Source: Syntrophotalea acetylenica (lineage in GTDB: Bacteria > Desulfobacterota > Desulfuromonadia > Desulfuromonadales > Syntrophotaleaceae). From it: DNA of 64,000 nt. The DNA lies in NCBI RefSeq assembly GCF_001888165.1, contig NZ_CP015455.1, positions 372,001 to 436,000 of the forward strand, given 5' to 3'. Position numbers and translations under genes: made by a program. Each line of letters begins with the position of its first letter. The first letter of the stretch is position 1. Shown here in pieces: positions 1 to 9,863 of the stretch. The notes beneath the pieces are model-generated. The model was not told the origin of the DNA and ran no database searches. It saw only the letters and a program-made list of their open reading frames with translations.

Positions 1-296
1 GCGGCGTTCAGTGGGAACTGATCGAGCCGCAAGACGATAAAAGCATTTACGCGGAGTTCCTCAAGGAAAAGGGCGAAGGTCTGCATCATGTTGCCTTCGG
101 CACCGACAACTATCAGCAAGCCGTCAAGTTTTACAAGGATCAGGGGCTTCCCGTTCTGCAGGGTGGCGAGTGGTCCGGGTTGACCTATACCTATCTCGAT
201 TCGCAGAAAGATCTCAATCTGATTGCCGAAATTTACGACCTGGTGCCGGATTTCAGCTGGCCCGAGCCTCAGGCCGTTTATCCCCCGGAGCAATAG
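1..296 (+). CDS. VOC (glyoxalase-fold) family protein, 3' end only
   Basis: The gene enters from before the window and ends at TAG 294-296. The visible 97 residues read as the second half of a vicinal-oxygen-chelate protein: an LHHVAF strand with a candidate metal-binding His, a helix NYQQAVKFYKDQGLP, and a final strand LNLIAEIYD with a candidate metal-ligand Glu. An earlier QWELIE looks like the end of the first module. This arrangement is shared by methylmalonyl-CoA epimerases, glyoxalases and ring-cleaving dioxygenases, and the fragment is too short to choose among them. The butanediol dehydrogenase follows after 104 bp. Confidence 0.75.
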   Translation, partial: GVQWELIEPQDDKSIYAEFLKEKGEGLHHVAFGTDNYQQAVKFYKDQGLPVLQGGEWSGLTYTYLDSQKDLNLIAEIYDLVPDFSWPEPQAVYPPEQ

Positions 297-400
297 CCTG
301 GCAGGGACTATAGCAGGCCAGACTGGGTATATTTTGCTTGTTTTCCTTTTGATAGGGGTATTTTGCCCGGGTTTTCCAACCAGAAAAAAGGAGCACGGAC

Positions 401-1210
401 ATGAGCGAAAAGAAACTTGCAGGTAAGGTTGCAATTGTAACGGGATCGGGCCGTGGCATCGGCAGGGCCATCGCCATGCGGCTGGCGGCCGATGGGGCTG
501 CCGTGGTGGTAAGCGATGTCATGGCGGACAACATGAACAAGGTTGCGGCCGAGATTGAAGCTGCCGGCGGCAAATCACTGGCGGTTGCCTGCGATGTAAC
601 CAATGAGCAGCAAGTCAATGCCCTGGTGGAAAAGGCTGTAGCAAAATTCGGCAAGCTGGACATCATGGTGGCCAACGCCGGCATCGGCATCGTCAAGGTC
701 GGTCTTGACCATACCCCCGAGGATATCGACAAGCAGCTTGCCGTCAACGTGAAGGGCGTCATTCTTTGTGACAACGCAGCCGCCCGGCAGATGATCAAGC
801 AGGGCCATAAAGGCTATCTGGGCAGCGGCGGCAAAATCATCAACTGCGCCAGCATCGCCGGTCACGCCGGTTTTGCCTTTCTGCCTGTCTACAGTGCTTC
901 CAAGTTCGCCGTCCGGGGCTACACGCAAGCTTTTGCCAAGGAAATGGCGGAAAACAAAATTACGGTCAATGCCTACTGCCCCGGCATCGTCGGTACCGAT
1001 ATGTGGGATCTTATCGATGAAAAAATCGGGGCCTACACCGGTGCGGCCAAAGGTGAAACCCTCAAGGCCTATGTTGACAGCGCCATCCTTGCAAAAGAAG
1101 TCGGAAAACCGGAGCAGGTTGCCGGTTACGTATCCTTTGTCGCTTCCGATGATGGCGATTACATGACCGGCCAGTCGGTCATGATCGATGGCGGGATTAT
1201 CCTGGTATAG
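401..1210 (+). CDS. budC: 2,3-butanediol dehydrogenase / acetoin (diacetyl) reductase, SDR family
   Basis: A 269-residue short-chain dehydrogenase. It has the NAD-binding GSGRGIG motif near residue 16, an NAG motif, the catalytic Ser in NCASIAG, and the YSASK catalytic Tyr/Lys pair. Length and sequence fit meso-2,3-butanediol dehydrogenases, which interconvert 2,3-butanediol and acetoin in the cytoplasm. The start is supported by AAAAAAGGAG about 7 nt upstream of the ATG. Its place near acoR and the acetoin dehydrogenase operon suggests that it feeds acetoin into that pathway. The stereospecificity cannot be read from the sequence, and another SDR alcohol dehydrogenase is possible. Confidence 0.85.
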   Translation: MSEKKLAGKVAIVTGSGRGIGRAIAMRLAADGAAVVVSDVMADNMNKVAAEIEAAGGKSLAVACDVTNEQQVNALVEKAVAKFGKLDIMVANAGIGIVKVGLDHTPEDIDKQLAVNVKGVILCDNAAARQMIKQGHKGYLGSGGKIINCASIAGHAGFAFLPVYSASKFAVRGYTQAFAKEMAENKITVNAYCPGIVGTDMWDLIDEKIGAYTGAAKGETLKAYVDSAILAKEVGKPEQVAGYVSFVASDDGDYMTGQSVMIDGGIILV

Positions 1211-1308
1211 AGTTCTATGACTCCGGGGGCAACCCTGACGGGTGCCCCCGGGATCTCTCCCGCGTTTCGATGCGGCCGTCATCGTCACCAGCGTGAAAGG
1301 AACCTGTT

Positions 1309-1607
1309 TTGAGCGGAAACAAGCTGTATATCGTGGCCAAGTTCACGGCAAAGCCGGGGTTGGAAGAGGTTGTAAAAAAGAGTTGACGTCATTGCTGGAG
1401 CCTACGCGTGCCGAAGCCGGCTGCATCAGTTACGACTGTCATCAATCCCAGGAGAATGCCGCGATCTTCGTGTTTTACGAGGTGTGGAAAAACCGGGAAG
1501 AGCTGGATAAGCACCTTGGCATGCCTTATCTGAAGGCGTTGCTCGGCAAGGTGGATGAACTGTTCGCCGTGCCCCCCGAACTGCACTTTTTGAACAAACT
1601 GGGCTGA
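1309..1607 (+). pseudogene. Antibiotic-biosynthesis-monooxygenase (ABM)-fold protein in two frames joined at A_AAA_AAG
   Basis: A TTG start at 1309, 8 nt after AAAGGA, opens a frame reading LSGNKLYIVAKFTAKPGLEEVVKK that stops at TGA 1384. The rest (ELTSLLEPTRAEAGC to HFLNKLG, TGA 1605-1607) lies in the -1 frame. Joined, they form a normal ABM-type ferredoxin-fold protein of about 99 residues (KPG near the start; FVFYEVW in the middle), as in YgiN-like quinol monooxygenases. The break is exactly at AAAAAAG 1374-1380, phased as the canonical -1 slippery heptamer. It may be a programmed frameshift, a real mutation, or a missing A in the assembly; three similar single-base losses elsewhere in the window favour the last. 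The longer frame opening at ATG 1242 has no family match before the junction. Confidence 0.65.
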
Positions 1608-1663
1608 CTCTTTCACCATTTTGTCAATGTGTCCAACCCGTCACCTTGAACTGAGGAGGTATT

Positions 1664-2002
1664 ATGAGCGTTGAAGGTAAGGCAAAAATATTGCGGATTT
1701 TTCTTAACGAAAAAACCAAGCTCGGCAACGAGCTGGTGTACGAGGCGATGGTTCAGGCTGCCTTCAAAAAAGGCATAGAAGGGTCCATGGTGTTTCGCGG
1801 AGTCGAAGGATTCGGATTCTGTTGCGACCAATGCCGTACCATTCATGAAGGCATGACGATTTCCGTCAAATGTCAACCGATGGTTATCGAATTTATCGAT
1901 ACCGAAGCGAAACTCAATGAGCTGCTGCCGATTTTGAAGGGCATGCTCAAAACGGGCGCCATGATCATGCAGGATGCGGATATCGTATTTAATCAGGGCT
2001 GA
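1664..2002 (+). CDS. DUF190 family (PII/CutA-like) small protein
   Basis: 112 residues beginning SVEGKAKILRIFLNE, with GIEGSMVFRGVEGFG in the middle. This is the signature of DUF190 proteins, which adopt a PII-like ferredoxin fold; their biochemical role is not established. An unusual feature is a CCDQC cluster just after the GFG motif, which could bind a metal or be redox-active (inference). GAGGAGGT about 5 nt before the ATG fixes the start. It lies 57 bp after the ABM gene and before the outer-membrane channel gene, so the three may be co-transcribed. Confidence 0.75.
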   Translation: MSVEGKAKILRIFLNEKTKLGNELVYEAMVQAAFKKGIEGSMVFRGVEGFGFCCDQCRTIHEGMTISVKCQPMVIEFIDTEAKLNELLPILKGMLKTGAMIMQDADIVFNQG

Positions 2003-2148
2003 TACTAGCCCGGTTGTTCCCTGAGAAAGGTCTGCCCATCCGAAAGGAGGTATTGAAGGGTCAGACAATCATTTTGCATTACCCGGTATGGTTTGTTCGA
2101 GGAGATACTTTTGCAGGAATTTCTAGCACATTTGATGGAGGTGGTATG

Positions 2149-3024
2149 ATGGCTATAAGGAACAAGATTCTGTCCATGCTGCTGGTCACGTCATTTTTGA
2201 TGATCGGCGGATTGTCCATGGCAACGCGGTCTTTCGCCGATGCGATTATTCCGTACAGCGTTATCGGAACAAACGAATACAATCTGCCTGTCGGTTTTGA
2301 CAAACCGATCAATCTTCTTCTTTCCTACAACGTCTGGTCGAATATTACCGACTATCATGGGGAAGACGGGGAAAATTACGATGCTCTGCTTTCCGTCAAT
2401 AAGTTTGCCCGACTCTTTACCATCGACGGCCTTGAGAACTGGGGCTTTCTGTGGGAAGGCGTTGTCGGCTTTGGCGGTTTGGGCTTCGAGAACGGGGACA
2501 GCTTGAGCGGTCTGATCGATCCGCAGACCGGTATGGTGGCCTGGACCAAGCCCATCCCGAGCTGGACCCTTTGTTTTGAATACTGGCTGCATCTTCCCTG
2601 GGGATCCAACGAGCTTTCCGATGGCTCCGTCAATCACACCCTGACCATGATGAACAACCATCAGCTTTTTGATGGCAAATTCGTCATCGACTGGGACTTC
2701 GGTTACAAGATGCGTGGTGACGGGAGGAAGCTGGGTACCAAGTACGAATATGGCAACTCGCTGTTTACCAACTGGGTTTTCACCTATAAGCACAATCCCT
2801 GGGTCAATCCCAACATCCATTTCGACTGGGAATCCGGCGGTTCCGGCAAAAACAAGAGTGCTGATACTGATCTCGCTTCCTACGATCGCATGCAGCTCGG
2901 TATCGGCAACAGCATGAAGATCACCGATCGCCTGCTGTTCGATATCTGGTACAGCTATGGTATCGACGGACGGAACATTGCCCGGACCAACAACGTTTAT
3001 ACCCGCTTCATCTGGAGTTTCTAG
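2149..3024 (+). CDS. Outer-membrane beta-barrel channel, putative (phenol-degradation MetA-like transporter family)
   Basis: About 291 residues with a signal peptide (MAIRNK, hydrophobic core LSMLLVTSFLMIGGLSMA, likely cleavage near SFADA). Alternating aromatic-rich strands follow, and the last residue is Phe (TRFIWSF), typical of outer-membrane barrels. The pattern resembles the PF13557 MetA-pathway/SphA-type transporters; a Tsx-like channel is an alternative. An in-frame extension upstream to 2014 lacks a ribosome site, whereas GGAGGT at 2137-2142 sits correctly before ATG 2149 (ATG 2146 is also possible). A strong terminator follows. Near the butanediol dehydrogenase, it may admit diols or acetoin, but that is a guess from position. 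Confidence 0.65.
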   Translation: MAIRNKILSMLLVTSFLMIGGLSMATRSFADAIIPYSVIGTNEYNLPVGFDKPINLLLSYNVWSNITDYHGEDGENYDALLSVNKFARLFTIDGLENWGFLWEGVVGFGGLGFENGDSLSGLIDPQTGMVAWTKPIPSWTLCFEYWLHLPWGSNELSDGSVNHTLTMMNNHQLFDGKFVIDWDFGYKMRGDGRKLGTKYEYGNSLFTNWVFTYKHNPWVNPNIHFDWESGGSGKNKSADTDLASYDRMQLGIGNSMKITDRLLFDIWYSYGIDGRNIARTNNVYTRFIWSF

Positions 3025-3063
3025 GGTTTTCCGGAAAAGTCAGGAAACCATCTGCATGGCCTG

Positions 3064-3098
3064 AAAACCTCCCCCCAGATCGCCGGGGGGAGGTTTTT
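3064..3098 (+). terminator. Rho-independent terminator after the outer-membrane channel gene
   Basis: AAAACCTCCCCC pairs with GGGGGAGGTTTT around a short loop and runs into T5. It lies 40 bp after the stop codon and separates the first gene group from acoR. Confidence 0.9.
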
Positions 3099-3405
3099 GC
3101 AGGCAGGGTCGGCCACAAAACAATGGGGTTTGCCGATTTCAGCCTTGGTAAGTATTTCGGCAAGGCAGATAGAGGCTTGCAAATATTGGGTGTTGCATGG
3201 ATGTGTCTTAAAAAGACAAGCAACCGGGATTGAGGTGCCTTTTAAATTAGCATCTTATGTTTTCTTTTTATCGCAATATTTACCAGTAGTGTTTGCCAGC
3301 AGTGTTGTCAAGCGAACAAGAGTCTGATAATCTAATGAACGATATAAGCGTTATCTGTTTTGCAAAGGCAGTATTCCGTCAATGATTATTCATGAGGTGG
3401 AAAGA
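3099..3405 (+). other. acoR upstream region
   Basis: 307 bp without a gene. The second half is AT-rich and ends in a possible sigma-70-type promoter: TTGTCA at 3305-3310 with TAATCT at 3328-3333 (17-bp spacer) or GATAAT at 3326-3331. No convincing sigma-54 -24/-12 element was seen. GAGGTGG at 3394-3400 is the ribosome site that decides the acoR start. Confidence 0.4.
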
Positions 3406-5457
3406 ATGCCTGATCGGGCTATCAACAGGCACGTACAGCGGATCTTTTCCTGCGTATCCGGCAACCGGGACAAGGACGACCCCGCGGTCGAGATCCCCAT
3501 TGTCACATCGTGGGAACGAAGCCTGCAGCATTACGGCATCGATCCGAGCGAGCCCAATCCCGTGCGGGTGTTGACGGAGGGCGAGCTCAAGGGATACACT
3601 CAGCCGATCGAGCGGTTCTTGCGCATCGCCAAAGTGGCGGTACATCACCTTCACCGGCAGGTTTCGGATCTCGGCTATTCGACCCTGTTGTGTGACGCCA
3701 ACGGTGTTACCGTTGACTGGCGCGGTGACGAGCGGTATATCCGGCAGTGGAAGGATACCGGCTTGTTCCTTGGGGCTGTCTGGGACGAACAGCGCGAAGG
3801 GACCTGCGGGGTGGGTACGGCAATGATCGAGCAGGTTGCCTTGACCGTGCACAAGGGCGAGCACTTTCGCGCCAAGAATGCCAACCTGACCTGTTCCTGT
3901 GCCCCGATTGTCAGCCCGAGCGGTAAGACGATGGGGCTTATCGATGTTTCCGCTTTTCACTCTCCCGATTCCAAGGAAAGCCAGCATCTCGCTCTTCAAT
4001 TAGTCATTCAGTCCGCGCGGATGATCGAATCGGCCTATTTTCTCAGCCAGTTCGAAGACCAGTGGGTTCTGCGGCTCAGTTTCGAGCGGGAACTCGCCGA
4101 GGTGTCGAGTGAGTGCCTGATCGCCATAGGTGGCGACGGTAAAATTCTGGCGGCGGATCGCGTTGCCTGCCGCAGTCTGGCGGGGGAAACCGGAGGTGGC
4201 GGTCTGGCAGGTCGTTTGATCGGAGAAGTATTCGATATCGATTTCGAGAAGTTGCTGGATATCTTTTCCCGATCCAGCATGGTCCTGCCGATCCGCACGC
4301 AGAAGATGGGGCTTCGCATGTTCGGTTCACTGCGCTGCCCGCAGGCTATTTCCGTCAAGCCGGTCGCCGCAGTCGAGGCACCCGCCCCCCGGAAAAGAAA
4401 GGTGCCTGCCCCGGGCGAGGCCCTGACCCTTGATTATCTGGCAGGGGAAGACCACAAACTGCTGGAAAGCGTGGAGCGCATCAAGCGGGTCATGAACAAG
4501 CCGATTCCGATACTTCTCAATGGAGAGACCGGTACCGGCAAGGAAATGTTCGCCCAGGCGATCCACAATGCCAGTCGCCGCGCCGACAGGCCTTTTGTTG
4601 CGGTAAACTGCGCCGCCATCCCGGAATCGCTCATCGAGAGCGAGCTTTTCGGCTACAAGGAGGGGGCTTTTACCGGCGCGCGCAGCAAGGGGATGCGGGG
4701 TAAAATCCTGCAATCCGACGGTGGCACCCTGTTTCTCGATGAAATCGGCGATATGCCGGCCAGCCTGCAGCCTCGCTTGCTGCGGGTGCTGGCCGAGCGC
4801 GAGGTGACGCCGCTGGGGGGCGAGACCCCGATCCCCGTCGATCTGCACGTGATCTGTGCAACTCACCGCAATATTCTGGATATGGTCGCCAGCGGTGATT
4901 TCCGCGAGGATCTCTATTACCGTCTCAACGGCGTGTCCTTTGAACTGCCCTCCCTGCGGGAACGCTCCGATATCGAACGCCTGATCGACGATGTGCTGAC
5001 CATCGAAGCGGGCAGCGGCAATGAGCAGGCGGTCATCGATGACGAGGCGATGCGGGTTCTGGCTGATTTTTCCTGGCCGGGTAACATCCGGCAGCTGCGC
5101 AATGCGTTGCGTTACGCTCTCGCGGTATGCGACAAGGGGATCATCACCTGTGCCGACCTGCCGGTCGATGTGACCGGCGCGACGGATCCCGCGGCCCGGG
5201 CGAAGCCGGCCATTCCGAGGCCGGCGCCAGCCGCCCTGCCGGACAGAAGTTGCGAGGCGGATGATGAAGACGACGACAATGATGGCATTCTGGCCGAGCT
5301 TAACGCCATGGAGCAGGCGGAACGTCAGGTAATACTGGATGCCCTGCACAAACACAAGTGGCAGGTATCCAGAGCGGTAAGAGACGTTGGCATCAGTCGC
5401 GCGACCATGTATCGAAAAATGGAAAAATATGCCATTGTACCGCCAAACAAGCGCTGA
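3406..5457 (+). CDS. acoR: Sigma-54-dependent activator of acetoin catabolism AcoR
   Basis: 683 residues if started at ATG 3406, which has GAGGTGG 5 nt upstream; an earlier in-frame ATG at 3382 has no ribosome site. An N-terminal sensory region (about residues 60-210, GAF-like, with CGVGTAMIEQ and PIVSPSGKTMGLIDVSAFH) resembles the AcoR/DhaR group. A sigma-54 AAA+ domain follows: Walker A GETGTGKE near residue 373, the sigma-54-contacting GAFTGA loop near 420, and Walker B TLFLDE. A Fis-type helix-turn-helix closes the protein (ISRATMYRKMEKY). There is no receiver domain, so it is probably ligand-controlled. In characterised systems AcoR activates acoABC transcription; the sigma-54 elements at 5762 and 11413 are likely targets. 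Confidence 0.92.
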   Translation: MPDRAINRHVQRIFSCVSGNRDKDDPAVEIPIVTSWERSLQHYGIDPSEPNPVRVLTEGELKGYTQPIERFLRIAKVAVHHLHRQVSDLGYSTLLCDANGVTVDWRGDERYIRQWKDTGLFLGAVWDEQREGTCGVGTAMIEQVALTVHKGEHFRAKNANLTCSCAPIVSPSGKTMGLIDVSAFHSPDSKESQHLALQLVIQSARMIESAYFLSQFEDQWVLRLSFERELAEVSSECLIAIGGDGKILAADRVACRSLAGETGGGGLAGRLIGEVFDIDFEKLLDIFSRSSMVLPIRTQKMGLRMFGSLRCPQAISVKPVAAVEAPAPRKRKVPAPGEALTLDYLAGEDHKLLESVERIKRVMNKPIPILLNGETGTGKEMFAQAIHNASRRADRPFVAVNCAAIPESLIESELFGYKEGAFTGARSKGMRGKILQSDGGTLFLDEIGDMPASLQPRLLRVLAEREVTPLGGETPIPVDLHVICATHRNILDMVASGDFREDLYYRLNGVSFELPSLRERSDIERLIDDVLTIEAGSGNEQAVIDDEAMRVLADFSWPGNIRQLRNALRYALAVCDKGIITCADLPVDVTGATDPAARAKPAIPRPAPAALPDRSCEADDEDDDNDGILAELNAMEQAERQVILDALHKHKWQVSRAVRDVGISRATMYRKMEKYAIVPPNKR

Positions 5458-5512
5458 GGCCCTGATCCGGGGACCCTCTTGCAGCTTATGGGCAAAGACA
5501 AGCGGCTTGATT

Positions 5513-5554
5513 AAAAAGAGGCTGTCCGGAACACATTCCGGGCAGCCTTTTTTT
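5513..5554 (+). terminator. Rho-independent terminator of acoR
   Basis: GGCTGTCCGGAA pairs with TTCCGGGCAGCC (one mismatch) around CACA, with A5 before and T7 after the stem. Confidence 0.9.
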
Positions 5555-5596
5555 CGATAAGCGAATGCAAGATGAATTCCTGATACTCTTCCCAGG

Positions 5597-5631
5597 GACA
5601 GCTGTTTCGTCTGGCGTTCGAAACAGCTGTC
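5597..5631. promoter_or_regulatory. Perfect 13-bp inverted repeat, candidate AcoR enhancer site upstream of thiC
   Basis: GACAGCTGTTTCG (5597-5609) and CGAAACAGCTGTC (5619-5631) are exact reverse complements separated by 9 bp. No T-run follows the stem directly, so it does not look like a terminator. It ends about 130 bp upstream of the sigma-54 -24 element at 5762, a usual distance for a sigma-54 enhancer. The right half continues as ACAGCTGTCTCAAAAT (5623-5638), matching 14 of 16 bases with an element upstream of acoA (11231-11246). Binding by AcoR is inferred. Confidence 0.6.
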
Positions 5632-5761
5632 TCAAAATGAGAAGAGAACTGTTTTTTTGGGGAGATAACGCATCCGTAAAAACAAAGGCGGATTTGGCGA
5701 GACGGGCATGACGTGGGGGGAAAAGCAGGGCGGCTGCGCAGTGGTGTCGGGAAGGCGCTAG

Positions 5762-5778
5762 TTGGCGCGGTTTTTGCC
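5762..5778 (+). promoter_or_regulatory. Sigma-54 (-24/-12) promoter of the thiC operon
   Basis: TTGGCGCGGTTTTTGCC matches the consensus TTGGCACRNNNNTTGCT with the invariant GG and GC 10 bp apart. The predicted transcript starts about 100 nt before thiC. No thiamine-pyrophosphate riboswitch signature such as CTGAGA was seen in this leader, which is notable because bacterial thiC is very often riboswitch-controlled. Confidence 0.75.
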
Positions 5779-5825
5779 ATTTAAAGAGACAAAACACGGT
5801 TTTGTCGCAGGCGGCAGCAGCATGA

Positions 5826-7682
<1,857 letters not shown>

Positions 7683-7691
7683 AGGGGGGCC

Positions 7692-7895
7692 ATGTCTCAA
7701 TTGACGGTAAATGGTAAACCTTTGGTGCTGGCGCTGCCGGCGACGGTTCTGGACCTGCTGTCGCATCTCGATTTCGATCCGGCAAAGGTTGCCGTGGAGT
7801 TGAACGGGGCCATTGTCCCGCGGGATGCCTTCGAGGACACCGACCTGACCCGCGGTGACCAGCTGGAGATCGTGCAATTCGTCGGCGGGGGGTAA
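7692..7895 (+). CDS. thiS: Sulfur carrier protein ThiS
   Basis: 67 residues of the ubiquitin-like ThiS family, starting [10 protein letters not shown] and ending in VGGG, which supplies the di-glycine tail that is adenylated and converted to the thiocarboxylate for thiazole synthesis. GAGGGGGG precedes the ATG. It lies 9 bp after thiC and 22 bp before thiG. No thiF adenylyltransferase is present in the window, so that activity must come from elsewhere. Confidence 0.93.
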   Translation: MSQLTVNGKPLVLALPATVLDLLSHLDFDPAKVAVELNGAIVPRDAFEDTDLTRGDQLEIVQFVGGG

Positions 7896-7917
7896 CCCGC
7901 CTGAAGAGGATAAGCCC

Positions 7918-8694
7918 ATGGATGAACTGGTTATCGCCGGTCGCCGCTTCCGTTCCAGGCTGCTGGCCGGAACCGGCAAATTCGCCTCCAACGCCCTGAT
8001 GGCCCAGGCGCTTGACGCCTCCGGGGCGCAGATCGTCACCGTCGCGTTGCGCCGGGTCGATATCGACCGGCCCGACGACGATCTGCTGGCGCATATCGAC
8101 CGCGACCGCTACCTGCTGCTGCCCAACACCAGCGGCGCCCGCGACGCCGAGGAGGCGGTGCGCCTGGCGCGTCTGGCTCGCGCCGCCGGCTGCGAGCCGT
8201 GGGTCAAGCTGGAAGTGACCCCCGACCCCTACTACCTGCTGCCCGACCCCATCGAAACGCTCAAGGCCGCCGAGATCCTGGTCAAGGAAGGCTTCGTGGT
8301 GCTGCCGTATATCAATGCCGACCCGGTGCTGGCCAAACGCCTGCAGGAGATCGGCACCGCCACGGTGATGCCGCTGGGGGCGCCGATCGGCACCAACAAG
8401 GGGGTGCGTACCCGCGACAGTATCGCCATCATCATCGAACAGGCCATCGTGCCGGTGGTGGTGGACGCCGGGCTGGGGGCACCGTCCCACGCCGCGGAAG
8501 CCATGGAGATGGGAGCGGACGCGGTGCTGGTGAACACCGCCCTGGCGGTGACGCCGGACCCTGCGGGGATGGCGCACGCCTTCCGTCTGGGGGTCGAGGC
8601 CGGCCGCCGCGCCTACCTGGCGGGACTGCCGGCGCAGCGGCAAATGGCGGAAGCCTCCAGTCCGCTGACCGGTTTTCTGAGGGACGAGCGATGA
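7918..8694 (+). CDS. thiG: Thiazole synthase ThiG
   Basis: 258 residues, starting [11 protein letters not shown] behind AGAGGA; a frame extension back to 7855 only overlaps thiS. ThiG is a TIM-barrel enzyme that forms the thiazole phosphate from deoxyxylulose phosphate, ThiS-thiocarboxylate and dehydroglycine. Conserved segments include [47 protein letters not shown] and [10 protein letters not shown]. The stop overlaps the thiH start (ATGA), indicating translational coupling. Confidence 0.96.
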   Translation: MDELVIAGRRFRSRLLAGTGKFASNALMAQALDASGAQIVTVALRRVDIDRPDDDLLAHIDRDRYLLLPNTSGARDAEEAVRLARLARAAGCEPWVKLEVTPDPYYLLPDPIETLKAAEILVKEGFVVLPYINADPVLAKRLQEIGTATVMPLGAPIGTNKGVRTRDSIAIIIEQAIVPVVVDAGLGAPSHAAEAMEMGADAVLVNTALAVTPDPAGMAHAFRLGVEAGRRAYLAGLPAQRQMAEASSPLTGFLRDER

Positions 8695-9815
8695 GTTTTC
8701 TGGAGATTTTCAACGGTTATGACCGCGCCGAAGTGGCGCGGGATATCGCCGCCTGCGGCGCCGCCGATGTGCAGCGGGCGCTGGCGGCGGAACACCTGCG
8801 CCTCGGCGATTTCATGGCGCTGCTGTCGCCGGCGGCGCAAGCGTATCTGGAGCCGCTGGCGCAGAAGGCCCACCGGGTCACCCAGCGGCGCTTCGGCAAA
8901 ACCATCCAGATGTTCGCGCCGCTGTATGTCTCCAACGAGTGCAGCAACGGCTGCCTGTACTGCGGATTCAACGCCGCCAACAAGGTGGCGCGGCGCACCC
9001 TGAGCCTCGACGAGGTCGAAGCCGAGGCGCGCATCCTGCGCCAGCGGGGTTTTCGTCACGTGCAGCTGCTGACCGGCGAGGCGCCGCGGGCCGTCAACGT
9101 CGACTATCTCGAAAAGGTGGTGCGGCGGGTGCGGCCGCTGTTTTCCGCCATCAGCATCGAGGTTTTTCCGATGGATGAAGCCGGCTACCGGAAAATGGTG
9201 GCGGCCGGGGTGGACAACCTGACCGTCTATCAGGAGACCTACGATCGCCAGCTGTACGATCGCCTGCATCCTTTCGGGCGCAAGAAGGATTTCGACTGGC
9301 GCCTGACCACGCCGGATCGCGGTGGCGCGGCGGGGCTGCGCTCCATCGGCGTCGGCGCGCTGCTGGGTCTGAGCGACTGGCGTACCGAGGGCTTTTTCGT
9401 CGGGCTGCACGCCCGGCATCTGGCCCGCAGCTGGTGGCGCAGCCGGGTCAATGTGTCGTTTCCGCGCCTGCGGCCGGCCGACGGCGGCTTCCAGCCCCTG
9501 GCGCCGGTCTCCGACCGCGCCCTGGTGCAGCTGCTGTGCGCCTTGCGCCTGCTGATGCCCGATGCCGGCCTGGTGCTGTCCACGCGCGAGAGCGCGGCCC
9601 TGCGCGACAGCCTGCTGCCGCTGGGCATCACCCAGCTCAGCGCCGGTTCCAGCACTGCGCCGGGCGGCTACGGACACGAGCATGACGGCAGCGAACAGTT
9701 CGCCATCAGCGACGAACGCGACGCCGAGCAGGTCTGCACCATGCTGCGGGCCAGGGGCTACGAGCCGGTCTGGAAAGACTGGGATCGGGTTTTTCTTGAG
9801 GACAAGGCCGTTTGA
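8691..9815 (+). CDS. thiH: Radical-SAM dehydroglycine synthase ThiH
   Basis: 374 residues beginning [14 protein letters not shown] 8691 overlaps the thiG stop. The radical-SAM cluster motif CSNGCLYC (CxxxCxxC) follows FAPLYVSNE. ThiH cleaves tyrosine to give dehydroglycine for ThiG; use of ThiH rather than the oxygen-dependent ThiO fits an anaerobe. Other family segments are [34 protein letters not shown] and STAPGGYG. The same frame is open back to 8199 inside thiG, but that part is not coding. Confidence 0.95.
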   Translation: MSFLEIFNGYDRAEVARDIAACGAADVQRALAAEHLRLGDFMALLSPAAQAYLEPLAQKAHRVTQRRFGKTIQMFAPLYVSNECSNGCLYCGFNAANKVARRTLSLDEVEAEARILRQRGFRHVQLLTGEAPRAVNVDYLEKVVRRVRPLFSAISIEVFPMDEAGYRKMVAAGVDNLTVYQETYDRQLYDRLHPFGRKKDFDWRLTTPDRGGAAGLRSIGVGALLGLSDWRTEGFFVGLHARHLARSWWRSRVNVSFPRLRPADGGFQPLAPVSDRALVQLLCALRLLMPDAGLVLSTRESAALRDSLLPLGITQLSAGSSTAPGGYGHEHDGSEQFAISDERDAEQVCTMLRARGYEPVWKDWDRVFLEDKAV

Positions 9816-9863
9816 AATAGCCGCACCGCGGATGTGCTTCGTCAGAATGGACTAAGGAGATAG

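Noticed and set aside
317-345. Possible sigma-54 promoter (CTGGGTATATTTTGC) before the butanediol dehydrogenase
   Set aside because: GG and GC are 9 bp apart instead of 10 and no enhancer-like repeat lies upstream, so it was not called although acetoin control would make sense.
2191-2820. Long minus-strand frames opposite the outer-membrane channel and many other genes
   Set aside because: These mirror the codon pattern of the plus-strand genes in high-GC DNA and have no family motifs.
8199-8690. Long N-terminal extension of the thiH frame
   Set aside because: It lies entirely inside thiG in another frame and reads as Gly/Arg-rich noise; ATG 8691 with stop-start overlap is the real start.
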